From: Jannaschia helgolandensis
Lineage (GTDB): Bacteria > Pseudomonadota > Alphaproteobacteria > Rhodobacterales > Rhodobacteraceae
NCBI RefSeq assembly: GCF_900109285.1
Contig: NZ_FNZQ01000001.1
Coordinates: 401,001 to 465,000 of the forward strand
Reading direction: 5' to 3'
DNA length: 64,000 nucleotides
The position numbers and the translations under genes are program-made. Each line of letters opens with the position of its first letter. The first letter of the stretch is position 1. Positions 28,069-36,246 of the stretch are shown here, piece after piece. Below the pieces are notes generated by a model that did not search any database, had not been told where the DNA came from, and saw only the letters and a program-made list of their open reading frames with translations.

Positions 28069-28526
28069 CCGAGGCCGCAGACGACGACGCCGACAGGCTG
28101 GCCGTGGCGCTGTTCAGCGAAATGCTGACCGCAGATCAGCTTGTGCGCGCACGTCTGACCCGCGCCCTGCCCAAGGGAATGGAGTTGTCGCATTTCATCG
28201 TGCTCAACCACCTGGCGCAGACTCCGGTGGAACGTAGCCCGACGGAACTGGCCCGCACCTTCCACCTGACGCGCGGAGCGGTGACCAATACGCTGGCGAA
28301 ACTGGAATGGGCGGGGCATATCCACGTTCGACCCGACTGGGACGATGCGCGGCGCAAGCGTGTCGCCATAAGCCCGTCCGGCATTGCCGCGCGAGAAGCG
28401 GCGCTTGCCGCGATCCGCCCGATCATGGCGCAGGCGGTGCGCGAAATCGGCGAGGGCCGGACCCGCGCCGCCATTCCCGTGCTGCGCGAAATCCGACAGC
28501 GGTTCGGCGCGCCCGACGTCGAATAA
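28065..28526 (+). CDS. MarR-family transcriptional regulator
   Basis: 153 residues from ATG 28065, which overlaps the nitrilase stop (ATGA). A winged helix-turn-helix is visible (ERSPTELARTFHLTRGAVTN then TLAKLEWAGHI and the wing DWDDARRKRVAISPSG) at about residues 45-105, with dimerisation helices at both ends. MarR proteins usually repress nearby genes and respond to small phenolic or oxidant ligands. The ligand is unknown; autoregulation of the comF-grxC-nitrilase unit is possible but no operator palindrome was found. Confidence 0.9.
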   Translation: MTEAADDDADRLAVALFSEMLTADQLVRARLTRALPKGMELSHFIVLNHLAQTPVERSPTELARTFHLTRGAVTNTLAKLEWAGHIHVRPDWDDARRKRVAISPSGIAAREAALAAIRPIMAQAVREIGEGRTRAAIPVLREIRQRFGAPDVE

Positions 28527-28544
28527 CCCTCAGGCGGCGGATCG

Positions 28545-29255
28545 TCAGTCCCGGCGTCGCACCATCAGCTGATTGCCCTCTTTCCGGGTCTCGAGCCGCC
28601 GAATGTCGCCAATCAGCTCGCTCAGCTTGCGCTTGCCATAGGTCCGGGTGTCGAAGTCGGGCACCGCGGCCATGATCGTGCTGCCCAATGCTCCCAGTGC
28701 AACCCAGTCGTCTTCCTGGTTCATCTGCTCCATGGCGCGCAGGATCATGGGCAGCGCGTCCTGGGGCTTCCGCTTGGTGGCGGCAACGGTGGCATCTTGC
28801 GGCGCGGCAGGTTCGTCGATCAGGTTTTCGATCAGGATGAAGCGGTTGCAGACGTTGCGCAGACTTTCGGGGGCCTTGCCTTCGCCAATGCCGAACACGT
28901 CCAGCCCATCCTCGCGAATCCGCGACGCCAGCCGGGTGAAATCGCTGTCGGAGCTGACCAGAACGAAACCGTCGAAGCGCCCGCCGTTCAGGATGTCCAT
29001 CGCGTCGATCACCAGCCCGATGTCGCTGGCGTTCTTGCCCTTCGTATTGGCGGTTTCCTGATGCGCGACCAGCCCCAGCTCCAACACCTTGTCGGCCCAG
29101 CCGCGCAATTGCCCCGACGACCAGTCGCCATAGACCCGCCGCAATGCCGGTTCCCCGAGACTGGTTATCTCTTTCAGGATCGCCTCGGCGAATTTGGCGG
29201 GAATATTATCGGCGTCGATCAGGACGGCGAGGAGAGGACGGTCGCGGTTGGCCAA
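28545..29255 (-). CDS. NYN-domain putative RNase with C-terminal OST-HTH/LOTUS domain
   Basis: 236 residues. The NYN (PIN-like) domain spans about 8-150, with acidic active-site residues in LIDADNIPAKF, KGKNASDIGLVIDAMD and LVSSDSDFTRL. A LOTUS/OST-HTH domain follows (about 165-235: ALPMILRAMEQM, WVALGALGSTIMA, KLSELIGDIRRLE), a fold that binds RNA including G-quadruplex RNA. Together they suggest an RNA-targeted nuclease, with the target unknown. It converges with marR (18 bp gap) and is preceded by the BKACE gene on its other side. Confidence 0.88.
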   Translation of the reverse strand: MANRDRPLLAVLIDADNIPAKFAEAILKEITSLGEPALRRVYGDWSSGQLRGWADKVLELGLVAHQETANTKGKNASDIGLVIDAMDILNGGRFDGFVLVSSDSDFTRLASRIREDGLDVFGIGEGKAPESLRNVCNRFILIENLIDEPAAPQDATVAATKRKPQDALPMILRAMEQMNQEDDWVALGALGSTIMAAVPDFDTRTYGKRKLSELIGDIRRLETRKEGNQLMVRRRD

Positions 29256-29319
29256 GGCAAGCTCCTTTTCGACGTGCCTAGCGAAGCCGGTCGCCGCCGT
29301 CCATTGCGGCGGACGCCAC

Positions 29320-30246
29320 TCAGAATCCGACCCGGTCGCCGCCTTTGAGCGCCAGCATCTGACGCGCCTCGGCGGGTGTGGCGACCTCCAGCCCCAGCGC
29401 CTCGATCATCTGTCGCGCTTTCGTCACCTGGTCCGCGTTGGTCCGCGCCAGCTCGCCCGGCCCGATCCACAGATTATCCTCCAGTCCGACACGGACATGG
29501 CCGCCAAGGGTCACTGACTGCAGCGCAATCGCCATCTGCTTTCGCCCGGCGCCCAGCACCGACCATTCGAGGTCATCCCCGAAAAGGCGATCCGCCGTGC
29601 GCTTCATGTGCAGAACGTCTTCCGGGTGGCCGCCGATGCCCCCCAGAAGTCCAAAGACAGATTGCACGAAAAACGGTGCCGTCACGAGACCCCGGTCCAC
29701 GAAATGCGCCAGCGTATAGAGATGCCCGATATCATAGCACTCGATTTCGAAGCGGGTTCCGTTTTCGGCGCATGTCGTGAGGATATATTCGATATCCGCA
29801 AAGGTATTGCGGAAGATGCGATCCTTCGACCCTTCCAGATATGGTTTTTCCCAATCGTGATTGAACTGTGGATAGCGGTCGAGCATCGGGTAGAGGCCGA
29901 AATTCATCGAACCCATGTTCAGCGAAGCCACCTCGGGCGCGAAATGCGCCGCCGGTTTGACCCGTTCCTCGACCAGCATCGTGGGGGCGCCGCCGGTCGT
30001 GATATTGACGACCGCGTCGCACCCCTGACGGATCACGCCCAGGATCGGCGCAAAGGCTTCGGGCGACTGGTCGGGCTGACCGGTCCGGGGGTTGCGCGCA
30101 TGGACATGCACGAGGGCCGCACCCGCCTCTGCCGCTCCGATGGCGGCCTCTGCGATCTCGGAGGGCGTGACTGGAAGATGCGGAGACATCGTCGGTGTGT
30201 GGATTGCGCCGGTAACGGCGCAGGTGATCATGACCTTGCGGGGCAT
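29320..30246 (-). CDS. BKACE-family beta-keto acid cleavage enzyme
   Basis: 308 residues. The family (formerly DUF849; founding member 3-keto-5-aminohexanoate cleavage enzyme) condenses a beta-keto acid with acetyl-CoA and releases acetoacetate. Hallmarks: ITCAVTGAIHTP, the Zn-binding VHVHARNP, NITTGGAP, GSMNFG and the Zn-linked GHVRVGLEDN. The ATG at 30246 follows GGAGG, so I rejected the open extension of 116 codons further upstream, which would run through the divergent SDR gene. The natural substrate depends on pocket residues and is unknown. Confidence 0.9.
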   Translation of the reverse strand: MPRKVMITCAVTGAIHTPTMSPHLPVTPSEIAEAAIGAAEAGAALVHVHARNPRTGQPDQSPEAFAPILGVIRQGCDAVVNITTGGAPTMLVEERVKPAAHFAPEVASLNMGSMNFGLYPMLDRYPQFNHDWEKPYLEGSKDRIFRNTFADIEYILTTCAENGTRFEIECYDIGHLYTLAHFVDRGLVTAPFFVQSVFGLLGGIGGHPEDVLHMKRTADRLFGDDLEWSVLGAGRKQMAIALQSVTLGGHVRVGLEDNLWIGPGELARTNADQVTKARQMIEALGLEVATPAEARQMLALKGGDRVGF

Positions 30247-30285
30247 CGCATCCTCCGGTTTGTTGACAGCTTGGGAGGGTTCGGC

Positions 30286-31062
30286 ATGGACATGCAACTG
30301 AAAGATGCGCGGGTCATCGTTACCGCAGGCGCTTCGGGCATCGGGCGCGAGATTGTGCAGGCCTTCCACGACGAAGGCGCGCGCATTGCAACCTGCGATA
30401 TCGACGAGGCCGCGCTGGAGGCGCTGCGCGACGACCTGCCCGGCGTCCACGCCACTATCTGCGACGTATCGGACCCGGCCGCCGCTGCCGTGTTCGTCGC
30501 CGACGCCATCGCACATCTGGGCGGGCTGGATACACTGGTGAACAACGCGGGCATTGCCGGGCCGACGGCGGCGGTCGAGGACATCGACCCCCACGACTGG
30601 GCGCGCACGCTGAACGTCTGCCTGACCGGACAGTTCAACTGCACCCGCGCCGCCATTACGGCCCTGCGCAACAGCGACAACGCGTCGATCACCAACATGT
30701 CCTCGGCAGCGGGTCGGCTGGGGTTCGCGCGGCGCACGCCATATGCGGCGGCGAAATGGGGGGTTGTCGGATTCACCAAATCACTGGCGTTGGAACTTGG
30801 GCCGGTCGGTATCCGTGCCAATGCGATCCTTCCGGGGCTGGTCGCGGGCGATCGTCAGCGCCGCGTGATGGAAGCGCGCGCCCAGTCCCGTGGCAAGACT
30901 ATACCCGAAATCGAGGCCGAAGCCTTTGATCGCGTGTCTATCCGCGAGTTTGTCACGGCCCGGCAACTGGCCGATCAGATTCTTCTGCTGGCCAGTCCGC
31001 GCGGACGCACGATTTCGGGTCAGGCCATTGCCATCGACGGCGACCTGGGAATGCTGGGCTGA
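30286..31062 (+). CDS. SDR-family oxidoreductase
   Basis: 258 residues. Rossmann glycine motif TAGASGIGREI at about 13-23, NNAG (LVNNAGIAG) near 85, catalytic Ser in NMSSAAGRLG (about 139) and YxxxK (YAAAKWGVVG, about 152-156), and the C-terminal ISGQAIAIDGD. Classical SDRs of this type use NAD(P)H on alcohols or ketones; the AIDGDLGMLG end resembles 3-oxoacyl or sugar dehydrogenases. It diverges from the BKACE gene with only 39 bp between starts, suggesting a shared control region and possibly one catabolic route. Ribosome site GGGAGGG lies just upstream. Confidence 0.9.
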   Translation: MDMQLKDARVIVTAGASGIGREIVQAFHDEGARIATCDIDEAALEALRDDLPGVHATICDVSDPAAAAVFVADAIAHLGGLDTLVNNAGIAGPTAAVEDIDPHDWARTLNVCLTGQFNCTRAAITALRNSDNASITNMSSAAGRLGFARRTPYAAAKWGVVGFTKSLALELGPVGIRANAILPGLVAGDRQRRVMEARAQSRGKTIPEIEAEAFDRVSIREFVTARQLADQILLLASPRGRTISGQAIAIDGDLGMLG

Positions 31063-31078
31063 GGGAAATCCGAAAAGG

Positions 31079-32191
31079 TCAGTAGATGACCACGCTGCGG
31101 ATGCTTTCGCCCGCGTGCATCAGATCGAAGCCCTTGTTGATGTCAGACAAGGGCATCGTGTGCGTGATCATCGGGTCGATCTCGATCTTGCCATCCATGT
31201 ACCAGTCGACGATTTTCGGGACGTCGGTTCGGCCCCGCGCGCCGCCAAAGGCCGTACCGCGCCAGACCCGCCCGGTGACAAGCTGGAAAGGTCGCGTCGA
31301 GATTTCCGCGCCCGCGGGGGCCACGCCGATGATGACGCTCTCGCCCCAGCCCTTGTGCGCCGACTCCAGCGCCGTTCGCATAACGCCGACATTGCCGGTC
31401 GCATCGAAGGTATAATCCGCGCCACCCCTGGTCAGGGCCACGAGATAGGCAACCAGATCGCCGTCGATTTCGGACGGATTCACGAAATCGGTCATGCCGA
31501 ACCGGGTCGCCATCGGGATCTTGTCGGGGTTCAGGTCGACCCCCACGATCTGATCCGCACCGGCCAGCCTAAGTCCTTGAATTACATTAAGTCCGATACC
31601 GCCCAGTCCAAACACGATAGCGGTCGAACCGATCTCGACCTTGGCGGTATTTATGACGGCCCCTATGCCCGTCGTGACGCCGCAGCCGATGTAGCAGATC
31701 TTGTCGAACGGAGCATCTTCGCGGACCTTGGCAAGCGCGATTTCAGGCAGGACGGAGTGGTTCGCGAAGGTCGAGCAGCCCATGTAATGCAGGATCGGAT
31801 CGCCATCGAGGGTCGTGAACCGCGATGTGCCGTCGGGCATCAGGCCCTGACCTTGCGTCGTGCGGATCTTCTGGCACAGGTTCGTCTTGGGGTTCAGGCA
31901 ATACTCGCATTCACGGCATTCGGGCGTGTAGAGCGGAATAACGTGATCGCCGGGCTTCAGGGTGGTGACGCCTTCCCCGACTTCCAGAACGATTCCAGCA
32001 CCTTCGTGGCCCAGAATCGCGGGAAACAGTCCTTCCGGATCAGCGCCCGACAGGGTGAATTCATCGGTGTGGCAGATGCCTGTGGCCTTCATTTCGACCA
32101 GCACCTCGCCCGCGCGGGGGCCGTCGAGATTTACATCCATGACTTCAAGGGGTTTTCCGGCCTGAACGGCGACGGCGGCTTTGGTGCGCAT
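31079..32191 (-). CDS. S-(hydroxymethyl)glutathione dehydrogenase / class III alcohol dehydrogenase
   Basis: 370 residues. It oxidises the formaldehyde-glutathione adduct to S-formylglutathione using NAD. Catalytic Zn ligands are in GICHTDEF and GHEGAGIV, structural Zn cysteines in CRECEYCLNPKTNLC, and the nucleotide motif is GLGGIGLNV. The sequence is the FrmA/AdhC/FlhA type. ATG 32191 follows AGGAGAA; the open frame upstream is not coding-like. In this order the gene supports detoxification of formaldehyde from methylated compounds. The next gene on the same strand is the Rieske-FAD reductase, 157 bp upstream. Confidence 0.95.
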   Translation of the reverse strand: MRTKAAVAVQAGKPLEVMDVNLDGPRAGEVLVEMKATGICHTDEFTLSGADPEGLFPAILGHEGAGIVLEVGEGVTTLKPGDHVIPLYTPECRECEYCLNPKTNLCQKIRTTQGQGLMPDGTSRFTTLDGDPILHYMGCSTFANHSVLPEIALAKVREDAPFDKICYIGCGVTTGIGAVINTAKVEIGSTAIVFGLGGIGLNVIQGLRLAGADQIVGVDLNPDKIPMATRFGMTDFVNPSEIDGDLVAYLVALTRGGADYTFDATGNVGVMRTALESAHKGWGESVIIGVAPAGAEISTRPFQLVTGRVWRGTAFGGARGRTDVPKIVDWYMDGKIEIDPMITHTMPLSDINKGFDLMHAGESIRSVVIY

Positions 32192-32303
32192 GGGATTCTC
32201 CTGTTTCGGAGCAGGGTGAAGCAGACGCGGCTGCGGGGCAAGACGCGGCGCCCTGTCCCGGTGCGGATCAGGGATTTCTGATCCGAAACGAACGTCGGAC
32301 CGA

Positions 32304-32333
32304 CGGGTGATCTGCGGGTGATCCGCGTCGGAC
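32304..32333 (-). repeat. 30-bp dispersed 3'-flanking repeat, copy 2
   Basis: Reverse complement matches the copy at 2343-2372 at 28 of 30 positions; only the two bases between the GATCACCCG units differ. It lies 15 bp downstream of the stop of the Rieske-FAD reductase in that gene's direction, the same relative place as copy 1. A further TCCGACG core occurs next to this copy. Confidence 0.7.
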
Positions 32334-32348
32334 GCGACGGCGGATGGC

Positions 32349-33842
32349 TCAGGCCGGGATCGGCCCGCCTGCCGCCAGCATTTCGAGATGGAGCGCCGCA
32401 AGGTCCGCGTCCCGTCCGGCGGTCACCGCTGCCCTGACCTGCCCGTCCTTGATATACCGCGCGAGAAACGGGCCGGTGGGATCCCCGTCGAATTCGATCT
32501 CGTCCCAGTCTTCGGCGTAACCGAGATAGCGATACTGGCGGCCCAGTGCCGTCCAGAAGAACGGAATGTCCAGCGGCACCCCCTGCCCCAGCATTGCCAG
32601 TGCTGCATTGCGACCATGCTGACAGGCGACCCGCCAGTGTTCGATCCGGGCCGTCCCGAAAGGCGTCGGTGCGACTGCGCAGTCGCCGGCGACATAAACG
32701 CCGGACAGGCCGGGGACCGACAGGCCGGGGCCGGTCACCACGCCGCCGTCGTCCTGTGTGCGCAATCCGTCGATTGCATCTGTGGCGGGGGTCACACCCA
32801 TCGCCAAAAGGACAAGATCGGCGTCGATCGTTTCGCCGGTTTCCAGCGTCACGCCCGTTGCATTGTCCTTGCCGGTGACTGAGGTCAGGGATGCGCCGGG
32901 GACGAATGTGATGCCCTTCGCCTCATGCTCGTCCTGAATGATGCGCCCGAGACGTTCGCCCAGAATACGGGCCAGCGGCACCTGCTCGCGCATTGCGACA
33001 GTGACCGACAAACCGCGCTTGGCCAGCGACAAGGCCCCTTCCAGCCCGATGAAACCGCCCCCGATCAGAACGGCGGATCCGGTCGTCTCGGTCGCCTGTG
33101 AAATCGCGGCGGCGTCGGCGCCGGAGCGGAGCGTATGCACACCCGGCAGATCGACACCCGGCAAGTCCGGGCGATTCGGGCGGCCACCGGGGGCGATGAG
33201 CAGCTTGTCGAAGGCATGGCGACCGCCATCGGCCATGACCACCTGGCCCGGTTCGATGGCGACAGCCTGGCCAGACACCAGCGTCACATCCAGGTCGGCC
33301 AGCGTATCGGCATCCGTCAGGATCGCGTCGTCGGGAGTTCTGCTACCGGACAGGACGGCCTTCGACAGCATCGTGCGGTCCAGCGGCAGGCCATCGGGAG
33401 AAATCATCTGGATGATCCCTTCGAAGCCCATCTCCCGCAGGGTTTTCGCACAGGTATTCCCCGCCGCCCCGGCACCGACTATCACGATGCGCTCCGGGTT
33501 CAGGCCCAGACGCGCATGGTCCGGTGCCAGGTGCAGATCGGTGTCGGGGATATCGACAATCACCCGCCCGTCCTTCTGCGTGACGGTATATCGACGCAGG
33601 TCCGCATGGCCGGGCGGCTGGATTTGCCGACCCGTGCGGGCGTTGAAACACGCATGATGAAAAGCGCATATCAGCGTGCCGTCGCGCACCACGCCCTTGG
33701 CCAGCGGCAGGCCATAATGCGGACAGAGATGCGCCAGCGCGGTCACGTCGTCGCCGGTGCGGATCAGGATGACCTTTGCCCCGTCGGGCTGATGCGGCAC
33801 ACCTTCGGGAATATCGGCCAGGGCGATGTCGATCTGGGTCAT
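32349..33842 (-). CDS. Rieske-FAD/NAD(P)-dependent oxidoreductase fusion
   Basis: 497 residues. An N-terminal Rieske [2Fe-2S] domain (about 1-105; LCPHYG and CAFHHACF supply CxH and CxxH) is fused to an AIF/ferredoxin reductase-type flavoprotein: FAD motif VIVGAGAAGN near 120, NAD motif VLIGGGFIGLEGA near 258, second FAD signature GVYVAGDCA near 375. Such proteins pass electrons from NAD(P)H to a Rieske centre, as in human AIFM3. The ATG at 33842 follows CCGGAGAC and is preferred over an open extension of 24 codons. The electron acceptor is unknown. Confidence 0.9.
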   Translation of the reverse strand: MTQIDIALADIPEGVPHQPDGAKVILIRTGDDVTALAHLCPHYGLPLAKGVVRDGTLICAFHHACFNARTGRQIQPPGHADLRRYTVTQKDGRVIVDIPDTDLHLAPDHARLGLNPERIVIVGAGAAGNTCAKTLREMGFEGIIQMISPDGLPLDRTMLSKAVLSGSRTPDDAILTDADTLADLDVTLVSGQAVAIEPGQVVMADGGRHAFDKLLIAPGGRPNRPDLPGVDLPGVHTLRSGADAAAISQATETTGSAVLIGGGFIGLEGALSLAKRGLSVTVAMREQVPLARILGERLGRIIQDEHEAKGITFVPGASLTSVTGKDNATGVTLETGETIDADLVLLAMGVTPATDAIDGLRTQDDGGVVTGPGLSVPGLSGVYVAGDCAVAPTPFGTARIEHWRVACQHGRNAALAMLGQGVPLDIPFFWTALGRQYRYLGYAEDWDEIEFDGDPTGPFLARYIKDGQVRAAVTAGRDADLAALHLEMLAAGGPIPA

Positions 33843-33899
33843 GGGTGTCTCCGGTTTCCGGCGGAACAATCTGTCTGCCAATACAAATGCGCAGACCGC

Positions 33900-33928
33900 T
33901 TGCATGTTCCCCACCCCTTCCTTATATG
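33900..33928 (+). promoter_or_regulatory. Sigma-70-type promoter of the rimP-nusA-infB operon
   Basis: TTGCAT at 33900-33905, 17-base spacer, TATATG at 33923-33928. Close to consensus with ideal spacing. The expected transcript start is near 33935, giving a leader of about 86 nt before the rimP ATG. Confidence 0.6.
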
Positions 33929-33941
33929 CCCCTCAACAGCG

Positions 33942-33993
33942 GCGGCCAACTGGCCCCACCGGATAAGTCAACGGGCCGCGCGCCCGTTTTTTT
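33942..33993 (+). terminator. Leader terminator/attenuator before rimP
   Basis: ACGGGC (33971-33976) pairs with GCCCGT (33982-33987) across a 5-base loop and is followed by seven T: a textbook rho-independent terminator facing rimP, 28 bp before its start. Upstream, GCGGCC (33942-33947) is complementary to GGCCGC (33974-33979), which includes the 5' arm of the terminator, so the two structures cannot coexist. A small GGCC/GGCC hairpin (33944-33955) could sequester the upstream arm. Structure is seen directly; regulation by it is inferred. Confidence 0.6.
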
Positions 33994-34020
33994 GTGCCTT
34001 CACCCAACGTCCAGGGAATC

Positions 34021-34605
34021 ATGTCCGATCTGATCGCCAAGACCGCGCAGGACAAGCGCATCGCCGAGATCGTCACCCCCGTCATCGAGGACATGGGGTT
34101 CGAGTTGGTGCGTCTGCGTCTGATGTCGGGCAAGACGGCGACGTTGCAGATCATGGCCGATCGGCCCGAGGGCGGCATCGAGGTCGACGAGTTAGCGAAG
34201 ATCAGCACGGATGTCTCCGCCGTTCTGGATGTCGAGGACCCGATTTCCGAGGAATATACGCTGGAAGTCAGCAGCCCCGGCATCGACCGCCCCTTGACAC
34301 GGCTGAAGGATTTCGACGTCTGGGACGGCTATGAGGCGCGGATCGAGACGGAAAACCTGATCGACGGCCAGCGCCGGTTCAAGGGCTGGCTGCGCGGCAC
34401 GGAAAACGGCGAAGTCCTGATCGAGATCGAACAGGGCACCGAGACGCCGACGATCGGATTGCAGTTCGACTGGCTGTCGGACGCCAAGCTGATCCTGACG
34501 GATGATCTCATCCGTGAGGTGCTGAAAAACCGCAAGGACAAGGGTCAGATCGACGAGACCCAGTTCGACGAAGTAGAAACTCTCATGGACGGCGAGGAAG
34601 ACTAA
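34021..34605 (+). CDS. rimP: Ribosome maturation factor RimP
   Basis: 194 residues. RimP helps assemble the 30S subunit (association of uS12 with h44). The N-terminal domain has [15 protein letters not shown] and the Sm-like C-terminal domain starts after [17 protein letters not shown]. The ATG at 34021 follows AGGGAA; an open extension of nine codons upstream falls in the terminator. It opens the conserved rimP-nusA-ylxR-infB operon; nusA starts 3 bp after its stop. Confidence 0.94.
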   Translation: MSDLIAKTAQDKRIAEIVTPVIEDMGFELVRLRLMSGKTATLQIMADRPEGGIEVDELAKISTDVSAVLDVEDPISEEYTLEVSSPGIDRPLTRLKDFDVWDGYEARIETENLIDGQRRFKGWLRGTENGEVLIEIEQGTETPTIGLQFDWLSDAKLILTDDLIREVLKNRKDKGQIDETQFDEVETLMDGEED

Positions 34606-34608
34606 CCC

Positions 34609-36228
34609 ATGGCCATCACATCCGCCAACCAGCTGGAACTTCTCCAGATCGCCGACGCGGTCGCCCGCGAGAAGATGATCGACCCCGGCCTCGTGATCGA
34701 GGCGATGGAGGAATCGCTCGCCCGTGCCGCCAAGTCGCGCTACGGCAGCGAAATGGACATCCGCGTGTCCATCGACCGCAAGTCGGGCCGCGCCACTTTC
34801 ACCCGCGTCCGCACCGTGGTCGAGGACGAGTTGCTGGAGAACGAAAAGGCCGAGTTCACCGTCGAGCAGGCCAAGCCGTATCTGGACGACCCCAAGATCG
34901 GCGACACGTTCGTGGAAGAAGTGCCGCCTGTCGACATGGGCCGGATCGCCGCGCAGTCGGCCAAGCAGGTCATCATCCAGAAGGTCCGCGAGGCCGAGCG
35001 CGAGCGTCAGTACGAAGAGTTCAAGGACCGCGCCGGGACAATCATCAACGGTGTCGTCAAGCGCGAGGAATATGGCAACGTCATCGTCGATATCGGCGCG
35101 GGCGAAGCGTCGTTGCGCCGTAACGACAAGATCGGGCGCGAGAGCTATCGCCCCGGCGACCGGATCCGCGTCTATATCAAGGACGTCCGCCGCGAGGAGC
35201 GCGGGCCGCAGATCTTCCTGTCGCGCACCGCGCCCGAGTTCATGGTCGAGCTGTTCCGCATGGAAGTGCCCGAGATTTATGACGGCGTGATCGAGATCAA
35301 GGCCTGTGCCCGCGATCCGGGATCGCGTGCCAAGATCGCCGTGATCAGCTATGACAGCAGTATCGACCCGGTCGGCGCCTGCGTAGGTATGCGCGGATCG
35401 CGCGTTCAGGCCGTCGTCAACGAGCTTCAGGGTGAAAAGATCGACATCATCCCGTGGACCGATGACGCGGCCACGTTCCTGGTGAATGCGCTGCAGCCCG
35501 CCGAGGTCACGAAAGTCGTGATCGACGAGGACGCCGAGCGGATCGAAGTCGTGGTGCCGGAGGAGCAGCTGTCGCTGGCCATCGGTCGTCGCGGTCAGAA
35601 CGTGCGGCTGGCGTCGCAACTGACCGGATTGGATATCGACATCCTGACCGAGGAAGAAGAGAGCAAGCGCCGCCAGGCCGAGTTCGAGCTGCGCACCAAG
35701 CTGTTCATGGAGGCGCTGGATCTGGATGAGTTCTTCGCCCAGCTTCTGGTCTCCGAAGGGTTCACGAACCTTGAGGAAGTCGCCTACGTCGAGGTCGACG
35801 AACTGCTGGTCATCGACGGTGTCGACGAAGGCACGGCGGGCGAATTGCAGGCCCGTGCCCGCGACTATATCGAGGCACAGAACAAGGCCGCGATGGATGC
35901 CGCCCGCGAGGCGGGTCTGGCCGACGATCTGGCCAATTTCGAGGGTTTGACGCCGCAGATGCTGCAGGCGCTGACCGCCGATGGCATCAAGACGCTGGAA
36001 GACTTCGCAACCTGTGCCGACTGGGAACTGGCCGGGGGCTGGACCGTCGAAAAGGGCGAGCGAATCAAGGACGACGGCCTGCTGGAGCCTTTCGATGTCT
36101 CGCTGGAGGAAGCGCAGGATATGATCATGACCGCCCGCGTGATGCTGGGCTGGGTCAGCCCCGAGGATGTGGTCGGATCGTCGGAAGGCGATGCCGAGGC
36201 CACCGAACCAGAGGAGGCCGGGGCGTGA
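34609..36228 (+). CDS. nusA: Transcription termination/antitermination protein NusA
   Basis: 539 residues. NusA binds RNA polymerase and nascent RNA at pause sites. Layout: N-terminal RNAP-binding domain (1-130), S1 domain (about 140-205, GTVI-type start [15 protein letters not shown]), KH1 (about 230-300, [13 protein letters not shown]), KH2 (about 305-370, [15 protein letters not shown]), then acidic helix-hairpin repeats (about 385-520) and an acidic tail. A repressible leader terminator upstream of the operon is notable because NusA itself controls such sites. The stop overlaps a GTG (GTGA) that may be the start of ylxR. Confidence 0.96.
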   Translation: MAITSANQLELLQIADAVAREKMIDPGLVIEAMEESLARAAKSRYGSEMDIRVSIDRKSGRATFTRVRTVVEDELLENEKAEFTVEQAKPYLDDPKIGDTFVEEVPPVDMGRIAAQSAKQVIIQKVREAERERQYEEFKDRAGTIINGVVKREEYGNVIVDIGAGEASLRRNDKIGRESYRPGDRIRVYIKDVRREERGPQIFLSRTAPEFMVELFRMEVPEIYDGVIEIKACARDPGSRAKIAVISYDSSIDPVGACVGMRGSRVQAVVNELQGEKIDIIPWTDDAATFLVNALQPAEVTKVVIDEDAERIEVVVPEEQLSLAIGRRGQNVRLASQLTGLDIDILTEEEESKRRQAEFELRTKLFMEALDLDEFFAQLLVSEGFTNLEEVAYVEVDELLVIDGVDEGTAGELQARARDYIEAQNKAAMDAAREAGLADDLANFEGLTPQMLQALTADGIKTLEDFATCADWELAGGWTVEKGERIKDDGLLEPFDVSLEEAQDMIMTARVMLGWVSPEDVVGSSEGDAEATEPEEAGA

Positions 36229-36246
36229 TCGCCCCGGATCGTTCCC

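Noticed and set aside
29608-30285. N-terminal extension of the SDR gene
   Set aside because: It is antisense to the BKACE gene; a good ribosome site precedes ATG 30286.
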